DNA of 64,000 bases from Pleodorina starrii (Eukaryota > Chlorophyta > Chlorophyceae > Chlamydomonadales > Volvocaceae). Position numbers and translations under genes: made by a program. How positions within the stretch are numbered: position 1 is the stretch's first letter; every line of letters starts with the position of its first letter. Under the pieces are notes generated by a model. It saw nothing but the letters and a program-made list of their open reading frames with translations. It made no database searches and was not told the DNA's origin. Positions 46,501-55,281 of this stretch are shown here, piece after piece. The stretch covers positions 82,302 to 146,301 of the forward strand of contig BRXU01000073.1 of the NCBI GenBank assembly GCA_030267565.1, read 5' to 3'.

Positions 46501-46755
46501 ATGGCAAGAATTCCGAACGACCTGATCGCAGACCTGCGCAATGCGCTGCACGACCTGGGGGGCGCCTCGGCCGAGGCGTCCGACCTGATCCGCGAACAGC
46601 TGGGGGCCGATGCGTCGCACGCCTTCGACGATGTGCTGGCGGCCTGCTACCAGATCGTCGAGGCCGCAGCGGAATCGCGCACGCTTGCAGACCCCGGCCT
46701 GGTGCCGCCCCGGCAACTCAACGGCCAGGCCATGCGGATCGCGGCGGCGGCCTAG
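46501..46755 (+). CDS. Small hypothetical protein
   Basis: An 84-residue, mainly helical, acidic protein (MARIPNDLIADLRNALHDLG, then SDLIREQLGADASHAFDDVL). It has no signal or membrane segment, and I recognise no family. The ATG is preceded by GGGGG. It ends 4 bases inside the convergent LuxR-type gene. Codon use matches its neighbours, which supports it being real. Confidence 0.55.
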   Translation: MARIPNDLIADLRNALHDLGGASAEASDLIREQLGADASHAFDDVLAACYQIVEAAAESRTLADPGLVPPRQLNGQAMRIAAAA

Positions 46756-47918
46756 TCCAGCGGGTCCATCACAAAGCTGGCGCCGATGCTGGACGCCAGC
46801 CGGATCAATTGCGTCCGGTTCGCACAATCGGCCTTGGCCAGCAGCGACTTGACCTGCGAATTGATCGTCTCGACCGAGCGGTTGCGCCGGTCCGAGATCT
46901 GGCGGTTGGTCAGCCCCTCGGCCAGCAGCCCGACCAGCCGGGTTTCCGATTGCGTCAGCGTCAGCACCTTGGCCAGCAGGTCCTGGTCCAGCGGCAGCTC
47001 CCGCCCGGTATCCAGGCTGTAGATCGCATAGCCGTCCAGCCGCCGCTCGCCAAAGGCATCGGCCGAAGTCAGCGGAGAGATTTCCACCGCAAGCCGCCCG
47101 CAACTGGCCTGACGCCCGCCAAGCGCCTCTTTCCGGGGCCGGGCGCCGCAGCGGCCGTGGTCGCGCGCATCCGCCGTCATCGCGTGCAGCCATTGCCGGT
47201 CGGGCGCGGCCCGCATCTCCAGCCGCCCCGCCCCGTCGCGAAAGAACACCCCCGCCGCTTCGCGCTGGCGGGCGAATTCGACGTTCTCGCAGATGATCTG
47301 GCGATCGCCCCGGATCAGGCAGACGCCGATGCGCAGCCGGTCCATGGCTTCGGCCAGGCCCGCATAGGCGGTGCTCAACTGACGCAGCGGACGGCCCAGG
47401 TGCAGAGCCTTGGCGACATGGGGCAGGATCGTGGCCAGGGCCGCGCGCTCGGCCCCGCTCATCGGCCCGTGCCGGCGCGAGAACTGGACCGAGAAGCGGT
47501 CGCGCGACAGGTCGTCCTTGTTCAGGACGGCGCCGGCCCGGTAATGGACGCCGTGCCGGGCCATCTCTTGCGCATTGGGTCGCAGGGCCAGGGCGCTGTG
47601 CTCGGGCGCCAGGACATCGTCGCCCACGATCTCGATCCGGTCGCCGCGCGCGGAATGGCGGGCGATGATCTCCTGGTCGGCGAACTCCTCCTCGGCAAAG
47701 CGATGGATGTAGCCATCGACCAGCACCGGGTCGTAGGCGGCCGAGAAATGGGGCGCCCGCAGCTGACGCGCGCGCGGATCGGCCTCGTCCAGTTCAAAGA
47801 TGATGCAGCCCCGCGCGCCCACGGCCCGCGCGATCCGGTCAAGCACCCCAGGCCACCGACCGGCGTCCAGCACGGTGTCGTAGATGTCCAGGATGACCTG
47901 TTCGTCGGGCTCTTGCAT
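46752..47918 (-). CDS. LuxR-type transcriptional regulator
   Basis: A 388-residue regulator. The last 65 residues form a LuxR/GerE helix-turn-helix (LTQSETRLVGLLAEGLTNRQ, NRSVETINSQVKSLLAKADC). The long N-terminal part (MQEPDEQVILDIYDTVLDAG) resembles the PAS/GAF-like sensor regions of Rhodobacterales LuxR proteins; its ligand is unknown. It is transcribed away from the dihaem-cytochrome operon across 274 bases and is the best candidate to control that operon. Confidence 0.88.
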   Translation of the reverse strand: MQEPDEQVILDIYDTVLDAGRWPGVLDRIARAVGARGCIIFELDEADPRARQLRAPHFSAAYDPVLVDGYIHRFAEEEFADQEIIARHSARGDRIEIVGDDVLAPEHSALALRPNAQEMARHGVHYRAGAVLNKDDLSRDRFSVQFSRRHGPMSGAERAALATILPHVAKALHLGRPLRQLSTAYAGLAEAMDRLRIGVCLIRGDRQIICENVEFARQREAAGVFFRDGAGRLEMRAAPDRQWLHAMTADARDHGRCGARPRKEALGGRQASCGRLAVEISPLTSADAFGERRLDGYAIYSLDTGRELPLDQDLLAKVLTLTQSETRLVGLLAEGLTNRQISDRRNRSVETINSQVKSLLAKADCANRTQLIRLASSIGASFVMDPLD

Positions 47919-47953
47919 CGCCGATCCCTATCCGCCCGGCCCCCTATGGTAGT

Positions 47954-48020
47954 CCAGTTCGCGGTCCTTGCAAAAGAAAAGCGTCGGCGCCCGTTGCAGA
48001 GCAAAAATCCCCCGAACTGG
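47954..48020. promoter_or_regulatory. Widely spaced inverted repeat in the luxR / haem-operon promoter region
   Basis: CCAGTTCG (47954-47961) and its exact inverse CGAACTGG (48013-48020) lie 51 bases apart, near the LuxR-type gene start. The spacing of about five helical turns would suit looping between two regulator dimers. The 8-base arms are short, so chance is possible. The rest of the 274-base gap shows no gene. Confidence 0.35.
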
Positions 48021-48192
48021 TGATGCGGGACAGGGGACGGCCGCGCTAGGGTATGGTCACGGCCCGATTTCATTCAGCAAGTGCTTTGCCGATCCTTCTT
48101 CAACGGTTACGCTTCTTCCCAGCCTTACTCAGTATCCGTCGGCCGGCCCGGGCAGGCTGGCCGACAATTTGACCCTTGTTCGGAACGGTTCC

Positions 48193-50055
48193 ATGCGCAC
48201 GGGGAAAGCATCTTGCCTTGCGGCCGGCCTGGCCATCGCGGTTCTGCTGGCTGGCCCGGTGGCGGCCCAGCCCGGAAACGACACCCCCCCTTGCGAGGCG
48301 CGCGAGGCACTGGCCCATGCGCTGGCCCGCAACCCCGACCTGCGCTGGCCCCAGATCCGCGCCGCCTGCGACCAGCGGATCGCCGAGGCGCGGGCCGCCG
48401 ACCCCGTGGGACGCGCCTGGTTTGCCAATGCGGCGAACGGGTTCGAAGGCGTTCCCCTGGTCCTGCTGAAGGTACTGCCCGACCTCGCCCCTGAAATCTG
48501 GGGCCGGCCCGAGGACTTCTTTTCCGGCTTCGGCCTGTTTCCCGACCCGGACATTCCCGACCGCATCCTGCCGCGCGGCCTGGGAGTCGCGGGGGACGGT
48601 CGCCCCCTGGACGACCAGGGGCGGCCCCTGGGCGAAATCGACTATGGCGCAAAGGGAAAGCCGCTGTTCGTGACGCTGGCCTGCGGCGCCTGCCACAGCG
48701 GAGAGGCCGAGATCGACGGCCGCCGCATCGTCTATGACGGCGCGCCGAACACCCGCTTCGACGTGCGCAAGTGGCGGGCCGCCTTCAGCGCGTTGCGCCA
48801 GGACTATCTGTCCGAGGAACAGATCGGCACCCCGGACAAGCCGGGCGAGACCACCCGCCGGCTTGTGGCGCTGGTCGCCGCAAAGCCCGCCGGTTTCTTT
48901 GCCCGGGGACTGCCCGGCATCCCCGAGGACCGCGTGGCCCCCGTGGACGCGGGACAGCGCGCCATCTTTGCCGCCGCGGCCCCGCAGATCCTGTCCGCCC
49001 TGGCCAAGGGCAGCGAGATTCGGGCGGCGGCCGTCGCGCTGCAACAACGCGCGGGGTCAAGCTATGGCCACCCGGATTCGCCCGGCCTTGCCGGCGAAAG
49101 CGCCGGCCAGTCGGACGGCAGCGGCGATCTTCTGGCAGACCTGCTGGCCGCGCAGGCGGCCGACCGGCTTGATGCCCTGCAGGCCGACCCCCTGCCCGAG
49201 GCGCTGCCGCGCTTTGCCACGGTGACGGACGTGCCGGCGGTCTGGAACCAGGCGGACCGCACGACCGGGCAATGGGACGGCAGCGTGCTGGACCGATTCT
49301 GGCGCAACATCGCGGCCCAGTTGCCCATCGTCGGCAAGCCGGGCAGGCTGGACCTGTGGAATGCCGCGCTGGCCGGGGAATACCTGACCACCCTGCCCTC
49401 GCCGCCCTGGCCTTTTGACGTGGACCTGCCCAAGGCCGCACGGGGCGAGGCGATCTTTGCCCGGAACTGCGGCACCTGCCACCGGCCGCGCAACGACAGC
49501 CGCTATCCCCAGATCGGCACCGATGCGAACCGCGCCCGCGTGCTGAACGCTGCCGCCAGCCAGGTGCTGTTGCAGGGGTTCCGCGCCGCCTGCCACGACC
49601 CGGATTTCCACTATCAGGACCGGCTGGGCCGCCGCGTGGCGCCCTGCGCCATGCCCGATTACCGCGTTCTGCGCGACACGGTCCGGCCGGCGAACCAGGG
49701 CTACCTGGCCCCGCCGCTGGACGGGATCTGGCTGCGCGCGCCCTATCTGCACAACGGATCGGTCCCGACGCTGGCGCAGCTTTTGCAGCCCGCGACAAGG
49801 CCCGCGCGCTTCCTGCGCGGCGCCATCGCCTACGATGGCGCGGGAATGGGCTGGGTCTGGCAGCCTGACCAGCGCGAGCGGCTGGCGCCGCGTCATCCGA
49901 CGCTGTGGGTCCACGACACGGGGCGGGACGGGCTGGGCAACGGCGGCCACGACACCGACCTGATGATCGACGGCCGCCTGCACCGGCTCGACTGGTCCGA
50001 CCCCGCCCATGCGGCCGAGTTCGAGATGCTGATGGAATACCTCAAGACCCTTTGA
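48193..50055 (+). CDS. Dihaem c-type cytochrome, RoxA / diol-synthase-like
   Basis: A 620-residue protein. Residues 1-28 are a signal peptide (MRTGKASCLAAGLAIAVLLA...VAAQ). It has two haem c sites, C164GACH168 and C426GTCH430. Size and haem spacing fit the RoxA-like family, which contains rubber oxygenases and the Pseudomonas oleate 10S-dioxygenase and diol synthase, rather than the smaller dihaem peroxidases. It should lie in the periplasm. It starts a tight operon with a catalase-related and a cyclooxygenase-like gene (29-base gap, then 4-base overlap). Fatty-acid oxygenation or hydroperoxide conversion is inferred from family and context. Confidence 0.8.
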   Translation: MRTGKASCLAAGLAIAVLLAGPVAAQPGNDTPPCEAREALAHALARNPDLRWPQIRAACDQRIAEARAADPVGRAWFANAANGFEGVPLVLLKVLPDLAPEIWGRPEDFFSGFGLFPDPDIPDRILPRGLGVAGDGRPLDDQGRPLGEIDYGAKGKPLFVTLACGACHSGEAEIDGRRIVYDGAPNTRFDVRKWRAAFSALRQDYLSEEQIGTPDKPGETTRRLVALVAAKPAGFFARGLPGIPEDRVAPVDAGQRAIFAAAAPQILSALAKGSEIRAAAVALQQRAGSSYGHPDSPGLAGESAGQSDGSGDLLADLLAAQAADRLDALQADPLPEALPRFATVTDVPAVWNQADRTTGQWDGSVLDRFWRNIAAQLPIVGKPGRLDLWNAALAGEYLTTLPSPPWPFDVDLPKAARGEAIFARNCGTCHRPRNDSRYPQIGTDANRARVLNAAASQVLLQGFRAACHDPDFHYQDRLGRRVAPCAMPDYRVLRDTVRPANQGYLAPPLDGIWLRAPYLHNGSVPTLAQLLQPATRPARFLRGAIAYDGAGMGWVWQPDQRERLAPRHPTLWVHDTGRDGLGNGGHDTDLMIDGRLHRLDWSDPAHAAEFEMLMEYLKTL

Positions 50056-50084
50056 CCCTTTCCCCGCCAGGCACGAGGCCCGCC

Positions 50085-51026
50085 GTGATCCAGCAAGATG
50101 CCCAGACCGTCGCCGATATCCAGACCCAGATCATGCAAGCCACGGCCCCGCATTTGCGCGGGCAGCATCCCAAGATGCACGGCTGCGTCGCCGCCCTGTT
50201 CGAGGTCCTGCCGCTGCCGCCGCCGCTGGACCAGGGCCTGTTCGCCCGGCCCGCCCGGTTCGACGCGCTGGTGCGCCTTTCCAACGGCAGGGAAAGGGAC
50301 GACCGCGAACCGGATGCGCATGGCATGGCGATCAAGCTGCTGGGCGTTGCGGGCGAAAAGGCCGTGCCCGAGGCGCCCGAGGGCGAACAGGATTTCATCC
50401 TGGTGGACAACCCGGTGTTCTTCATTCGCAACGCGGCGGATTATGCCCGCTTCATGGCTCTGGTCGCTGCCGACAGGAAGGCGGAGTTCCTGGCCTATCT
50501 TCACCAGACCCACCCCGAGGATGTTGCCGTGCTGACGTCATTCGCGCAGCACATCCAGGCCGACCCGCTGTCGGCGACCTACTGGGGACAGGTGCCCTAT
50601 GCGCTGGGACCGGACCCCGCCACCGCCTGCCGCTATCGCGCGGTGCCGCGCGGGCCCGCCCCGGACGACAGCCCCGGCGCCACGCCCGATTACCTGCGCG
50701 AGCGGATGGTGGTGCGGCTGGCGCCCGAGGCGCTGCCGGTGGTCTATGACCTCCAGGTGCAGCTGCGCCAGGACGCCGATGCGGCGGTGATCGAGAACCC
50801 GACCGTCGAATGGGACACCCCCTTCGTGACCGTCGGCACGCTGACCATTCCGCCCCAGGACTTCGATACGCCCGAACGCCGCGCCCGGGGCGAGGGCCTG
50901 CGCTTTTCGCCCTGGCACGCCCTGGCGGCGCATCGTCCCCTGGGAGAGATCAACGCCGTGCGGCGCGCGGTCTATCCGGCCAGCCAGGCGCTGCGCGCCG
51001 CCAGCATCGGGAAGGCCGCGTCATGA
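50085..51026 (+). CDS. Catalase-related haem protein (small, y4iL-like)
   Basis: A 313-residue protein of the short catalase-related group, lacking the C-terminal parts of true catalases. Haem-pocket segments include RGQHPKMHGCVAALFEVLPL, ALVRLSNG, DAHGMAIKLLGV and DFILVDNPVFFIRNAADYAR. The C-terminal FSPWHALAAHRPLGEINAVR and RRAVYPAS carry the expected proximal region. There is no signal peptide. The start is a GTG after GAGG. Relatives include allene oxide synthases fused or linked to lipoxygenases, so a hydroperoxide-processing role is as likely as peroxide removal. It is coupled to the next gene by ATGA. Confidence 0.82.
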   Translation: MIQQDAQTVADIQTQIMQATAPHLRGQHPKMHGCVAALFEVLPLPPPLDQGLFARPARFDALVRLSNGRERDDREPDAHGMAIKLLGVAGEKAVPEAPEGEQDFILVDNPVFFIRNAADYARFMALVAADRKAEFLAYLHQTHPEDVAVLTSFAQHIQADPLSATYWGQVPYALGPDPATACRYRAVPRGPAPDDSPGATPDYLRERMVVRLAPEALPVVYDLQVQLRQDADAAVIENPTVEWDTPFVTVGTLTIPPQDFDTPERRARGEGLRFSPWHALAAHRPLGEINAVRRAVYPASQALRAASIGKAAS

Positions 51027-52669
51027 CCGCCACCGCCCGGACCCACCGCCCGCGCGACACCTCGGCCGATGGCTGGGGCAACCGCCTGCAAGCCTATGCG
51101 CTAAGCCATTTTCCGGCGCTGTGGCGCGGCGTCATGGCGGTGCCGCCGCTGCGGCGCCTGGCCAACGACAAGATCGTGGACATGGCCGTGCGCCGTGCGC
51201 CCGCCCGCCCCATGGCCTTCGGCGCGATGACCGCGCGCGCAGACAGCGCGGCCAGTTGCAGCGCCGAATACACTTCGTGGGAAATGCTGACCGACCTGGG
51301 CTGGTACAAGCGCCACCTGCCGCAGGTTCCCCTGCGCACGGACCCGCCGCTTGACGACGTGGTCGCGCTGTTTCGGACCGATCCGGGCGGCGGCGTCCTG
51401 TCCGAGGACAGCAGCGTCCTTTTCATGTCCTTTGCGCAATGGTTCACCGACGGCTTCCTGATGACGGACGCGGTGGACCGGCGCCGCACCCACAGCAGCC
51501 ACCAGATCGACCTGAATCCGCTTTACGGCCTGACGCGGGCCGAAACCGATGCGGTGCGCCTGCGCTCCGAGGAACGGGGGCGCCGCGGCCGGCTGAAGGT
51601 CGAGCCGATCAACGGCGAGGACTTCGCGCCCCGGTATTACGACGACGCCGGCAACCCTCGCGCCGAATTCGCCGCGCTGCGCAAGCCGCTGCGTCTGGAC
51701 GAATGGCGATCCAAGGCGCCACCGGACCGGGACGAGGCGGTCAAGGCAACCCTGTTCGCCTTCGCGGGCGAGCGGGCGAACAGCACGCCCTATACCGCCA
51801 TGCTGAACACGTTGTTCCTGCGCGAACACAACCGCTTGGCCGGCGTGATCGAGAAAGCCCACAGCGGCTGGGACGACGAGCGCGTGTTCCAGACCGCGCG
51901 CAACGTGACCATCGTCCTGCTGATCAAGATCGTGATCGAGGAATACATCAACCATATCTCGCCCTATCATTTTCAACTGACCGCCGATCCGGCCGTCTGC
52001 TGGCGCAAGTACTGGAACCGGCAGAACTGGATTCCTTTGGAATTCAACATGCTTTATCGCTGGCACAGCCTGACGCCAGACCGCTTTGCCATAGCCGGTC
52101 AGGAGATCCTGGCAACTGACCTGCTGTTCAATCACCAGCCGCTGGTGCAGCATGGGCTGAATGCAATGATGCAGGCGGCAAGCGACCAGCGCGCCCGCCA
52201 GATCGGGCTGTTCAACACGCCCGATTTCCTGATCCCCGTCGAGGCGAGCACCCTGCAGCAATCCCGAGACCAGCGGCTGGCCTCGTACAACGACTACCGG
52301 TGGGCCTTCGGCTATGGCCGGGTCAGGCGGTTCGACCAGATCACCGGGGATCCGCGCCGGATCGAGGCACTTCAGGCGCTTTACGGCGACGTGGATCAGG
52401 TCGAGTTCATGGTGGGACTGTTCGCCGAGGACATCTCGCCCCGCTCTGCGGTGCCGCCGCTGATCGGGCGGATGGTGGCTCTGGACGCCTTTTCGCAGGC
52501 GCTGACCAATCCCCTGATGGCGGAATGCGTGTTCACGCCGGCCACCTTTTCGGAACCCGGATGGCGGACAATCCACGAAACCCACCGCCTGCAGGACATT
52601 GTGGACCGCAACACGCCCCCCGGGACGACCCCGCCCCGGGTTACGATGACGCTGCCGTCCGCGACCTGA
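51023..52669 (+). CDS. Cyclooxygenase-like animal-type haem peroxidase
   Basis: A 548-residue member of the animal haem peroxidase superfamily, nearest to prostaglandin-synthase and fatty-acid dioxygenase types. TPYTAMLNTLFLREHNRLAG and LIKIVIEEYINHISPYHFQL follow cyclooxygenase closely. LYRWHSLTPDRF holds the radical tyrosine (Y345) and proximal histidine (H348). On the distal side, FAQWFTDGFL keeps the glutamine (Q139), but Asp143 stands where cyclooxygenases have the distal histidine. No signal peptide or EGF-like domain is present. Oxygenation of a fatty acid, with hydroperoxide passed to its operon partners, is inference. Confidence 0.85.
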   Translation: MTATARTHRPRDTSADGWGNRLQAYALSHFPALWRGVMAVPPLRRLANDKIVDMAVRRAPARPMAFGAMTARADSAASCSAEYTSWEMLTDLGWYKRHLPQVPLRTDPPLDDVVALFRTDPGGGVLSEDSSVLFMSFAQWFTDGFLMTDAVDRRRTHSSHQIDLNPLYGLTRAETDAVRLRSEERGRRGRLKVEPINGEDFAPRYYDDAGNPRAEFAALRKPLRLDEWRSKAPPDRDEAVKATLFAFAGERANSTPYTAMLNTLFLREHNRLAGVIEKAHSGWDDERVFQTARNVTIVLLIKIVIEEYINHISPYHFQLTADPAVCWRKYWNRQNWIPLEFNMLYRWHSLTPDRFAIAGQEILATDLLFNHQPLVQHGLNAMMQAASDQRARQIGLFNTPDFLIPVEASTLQQSRDQRLASYNDYRWAFGYGRVRRFDQITGDPRRIEALQALYGDVDQVEFMVGLFAEDISPRSAVPPLIGRMVALDAFSQALTNPLMAECVFTPATFSEPGWRTIHETHRLQDIVDRNTPPGTTPPRVTMTLPSAT

Positions 52670-52673
52670 GCGG

Positions 52674-52859
52674 TCAGTCGCCCTTGTGCTCGGGCTTGCC
52701 CTTACGCTTGGTGTGGGCCATGTCCTTCAGTTCCTGCTCGGTCATGGACTTCTCCATTTCCCTGGACGCGCCGCGCAGTTCGCTTTTGGGCGTGTCCCCG
52801 CGCTTGGCCGACAGGGCGGCCCCTGCGGCCTTTTGCTGGGCCTTGGATTTGGCGGGCAT
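52674..52859 (-). CDS. DUF3008 small basic protein
   Basis: A 61-residue lysine-rich protein (MPAKSKAQQKAAGAALSAKR, then SMTEQELKDMAHTKRKGKPE). It matches the DUF3008 pattern with its MPAKSKAQQ start and TKRKG end. Function is unknown, but relatives are often found with stress and desiccation genes. It ends 5 bases from the convergent peroxidase gene and lies just downstream of the DUF2934 gene. Confidence 0.85.
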   Translation of the reverse strand: MPAKSKAQQKAAGAALSAKRGDTPKSELRGASREMEKSMTEQELKDMAHTKRKGKPEHKGD

Positions 52860-52879
52860 GGCTTTGCTCCTGTTCCGAC

Positions 52880-53191
52880 TCAGCCGCGCTTGGCGCGAGC
52901 CGTTTCGGCGTTCAGATAGGGGGTCGGGCCGTCGTCGCCCTTGAGCATCGACTGCTCGACCTCGTCGGGCGAGGGTTCGGAGCCGCTGGCAAGGTCGATG
53001 CCACTGACGGCGGCGGCCGATGCGGCTGCGGCCGGCTCCTCGGCGGTGCTGTCGGATTGCACCGGGTCCGACCCGTCCTGCAACTCCTGTCGGGCGCGGC
53101 TCCAATGGTCCTCGGCGCGGCCCTCGGGGCGCCCCTCCTCTTCCCAAAGCTGATGGGCGCGCTGGCGGATCCTGTCTTCTTCCTGGTCCAT
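52880..53191 (-). CDS. DUF2934 protein
   Basis: A 103-residue acidic protein. The first 40 residues (MDQEEDRIRQRAHQLWEEEG then AEDHWSRARQEL) match DUF2934. The rest is low-complexity, rich in Ala, Ser, Glu and Asp, and ends AETARAKRG. Function is unknown. It lies 18 bases downstream of glgX and may share its transcript. Confidence 0.85.
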   Translation of the reverse strand: MDQEEDRIRQRAHQLWEEEGRPEGRAEDHWSRARQELQDGSDPVQSDSTAEEPAAAASAAAVSGIDLASGSEPSPDEVEQSMLKGDDGPTPYLNAETARAKRG

Positions 53192-53209
53192 GGTCTCTCC
53201 TCCTCGGGG

Positions 53210-54419
53210 TTAGGGAACGGATGCGCCGGTCAGGGCGACGACGCCCTGCCAAGGCAAGGGGATGGTGCCCTGCACCGTGTCGTTGCAAGCGATGTCGGGG
53301 GCCGCGGTATCGATGCGCCGCACCCAGTCGCCCGGGGGCAGAGCAAAACTTGCATCATCGCCCGCGTTGACCAGCAGAAGGACAGGCGCGCCGCCCGGCG
53401 GGGTGAACACCAGACCCATGCAGCGCAGTTCGGCGTCCTGCCAGTCGCCTTCGGTCATCTCGCGTCCTTCGGGGTGCAGCCAGGTGGCGGTGGGCTGGCC
53501 TTCCTCTCCGGCAACGAAGCGGGACTGGGCCAGGCCGATTTCCTGGCGGAAGGCCGTCAGGGCAGCCACGGCATCGCGGATTTCGGGGCGGGCCGCGTCC
53601 CAGTCGATCCAGGACAGTTCGTTGTCCTGGCAATAGGCGTTGTTGTTGCCCTGCTGGGAATGGCCCAGTTCGTCGCCCGCCAGGATCATCGGCACGCCTT
53701 GGGACAGAAGCATCGTGGCCAGCATCGCCCGCACCCGGCGCAGGCGCGCAGCCAGAATGCCGGGATCGTCGCTGGGCCCCTCGGCCCCCAGGTTGTCGGA
53801 CAGGTTGTTGTCGTGGCCGTCGCGGTTGTCCTCGCCATTGGCCTCGTTGTGCTTGTCGTTGTAGCTGACCGTGTCCCACAGGGTGAAGCCGTCATGTGCG
53901 GCGACAAAGTTGACGCTGGAGGTCGCGGGCCGGTGGCTGTGGTTGAACTGCACGGGCGAACCCAGCAGGCGCTCGGAGAGCGCCGGCAGCAACCCCGGAT
54001 CGCGCCGCCAGAATCCGCGCACGTCGTCGCGGAACTTGTCGTTCCATTCCCGGAACGGCCAGCGATAGCCACCCACCTGATAGCCGCCGTCGCCCACGTC
54101 CCAGGGCTCGGCGATCAGCTTGATGCCGTTCAGCACCGGGTCCTGCCGGATCGCGTTGAAGAACGACCCGTCGCGCTCGAACCCCTCGGCCTCGCGTCCG
54201 AGCGTCGAGGCCAGGTCAAATCGGAAGCCGTCCACATGCATGGTCTGGACCCAGTAGCGCAGGCTGTCCATGACCATGCGCAGCACCATCGGATGAGCCA
54301 CGTTCAGCGTGTTCCCGGTGCCGGTGGTGTCGAAGCTGTGGCGCGGATCGTCGGGCGACAGCAGGTAATACGAGGCGTTGTCGATACCCCGGAAAGACAG
54401 GGTCTGGCCCAGTTCGTTG

Positions 54420-54451
<32 letters not shown>

Positions 54452-55267
54452 GATCACCTCGATCCCGGCGGCATGCAGGCGGCGGATCGCCTGCTTGATC
54501 TCGCGGATCTGGCCCGATTGCAGATAGGGGGCGTGGGGCGCAAAGAACGACAGGGTGGAATAACCCCAGTAGTTCGACAGGTTCTTTTCGACCAGATAGC
54601 GGTCGTTGGCAAAGGCGTGGATCGGCAGCAGCTCCAGCGTGGTCACGCCCAGCCGGTGCAGGTGGTCGATCACCGCATCGCTGGCCAGCCCGCGAAACGT
54701 GCCGCGCTCGGCCTCGGGGACGGCGGACAGGCGTTGGGTCAGCCCCTTGACATGGGCTTCATAGATGACGGCCTGTTGCCAGGGCGTGCGCAGCGCACGG
54801 TCGCTGTCCCAGTCGAAATCGGCATCGACCACCACGCCCTTCGGCATGAAGGGCGCGCTGTCGCGGTCGTCAAAGCTCAGGTCGTCCTGGCCCACGACAT
54901 AGCCGTGCAACGCATCGTCCCAGCGGATCGCGCCGCGCAATTCGCGCGCATAGGGGTCCAGCAGCAGCTTGTTCGGATTGAAGCGGTGGCCCTGTTCCGG
55001 CGCATAGGGCCCATGCACCCGATAGCCATAGACCTGCCCCGGCATGACGCCCGGCAGATAGCCGAACCAGACGCCGCCCTCCATCTCGGGCAGGTCGACG
55101 CGGTGCAGTTCCTGCTGGCCAGTCTCGTCGAACAGGCACAGTTCGACGCGGGTCGCATGATCCGAGAACAGGGCGAAGTTCGTGCCCTCGCCAAGGAACT
55201 CGGCCCCCAGCAGATCGGAACGGCCGGCGCCCAGATCGAAATCGGCGGGGCGGTTGGTGTCGCGCAT
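53210..55267 (-). CDS. glgX: Glycogen debranching enzyme
   Basis: A 685-residue GH13 enzyme that cleaves alpha-1,6 branches of phosphorylase-trimmed glycogen. An N-terminal CBM48 domain (LGAEFLGEGTNFALFSDHA, YGYRVHGPYAPEQGHRFNP) precedes the barrel. The catalytic set is D351 (VDGFRFDLA), E387 (LIAEPWD) and D459 (VAAHDGFTLWD). The ATG at 55267 is preceded by GGAGTGACAGGA. A longer in-frame extension upstream overlaps glgC and is not needed. It lies 14 bases after glgC. Confidence 0.95.
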
Positions 55268-55281
55268 TCCTGTCACTCCGT

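Noticed and set aside
48193..50055. Ordinary dihaem cytochrome c peroxidase
   Set aside because: At 620 residues, with haem sites at 164 and 426, it is much longer and more widely spaced than classical CcpA/MauG proteins and fits the RoxA-like group better.
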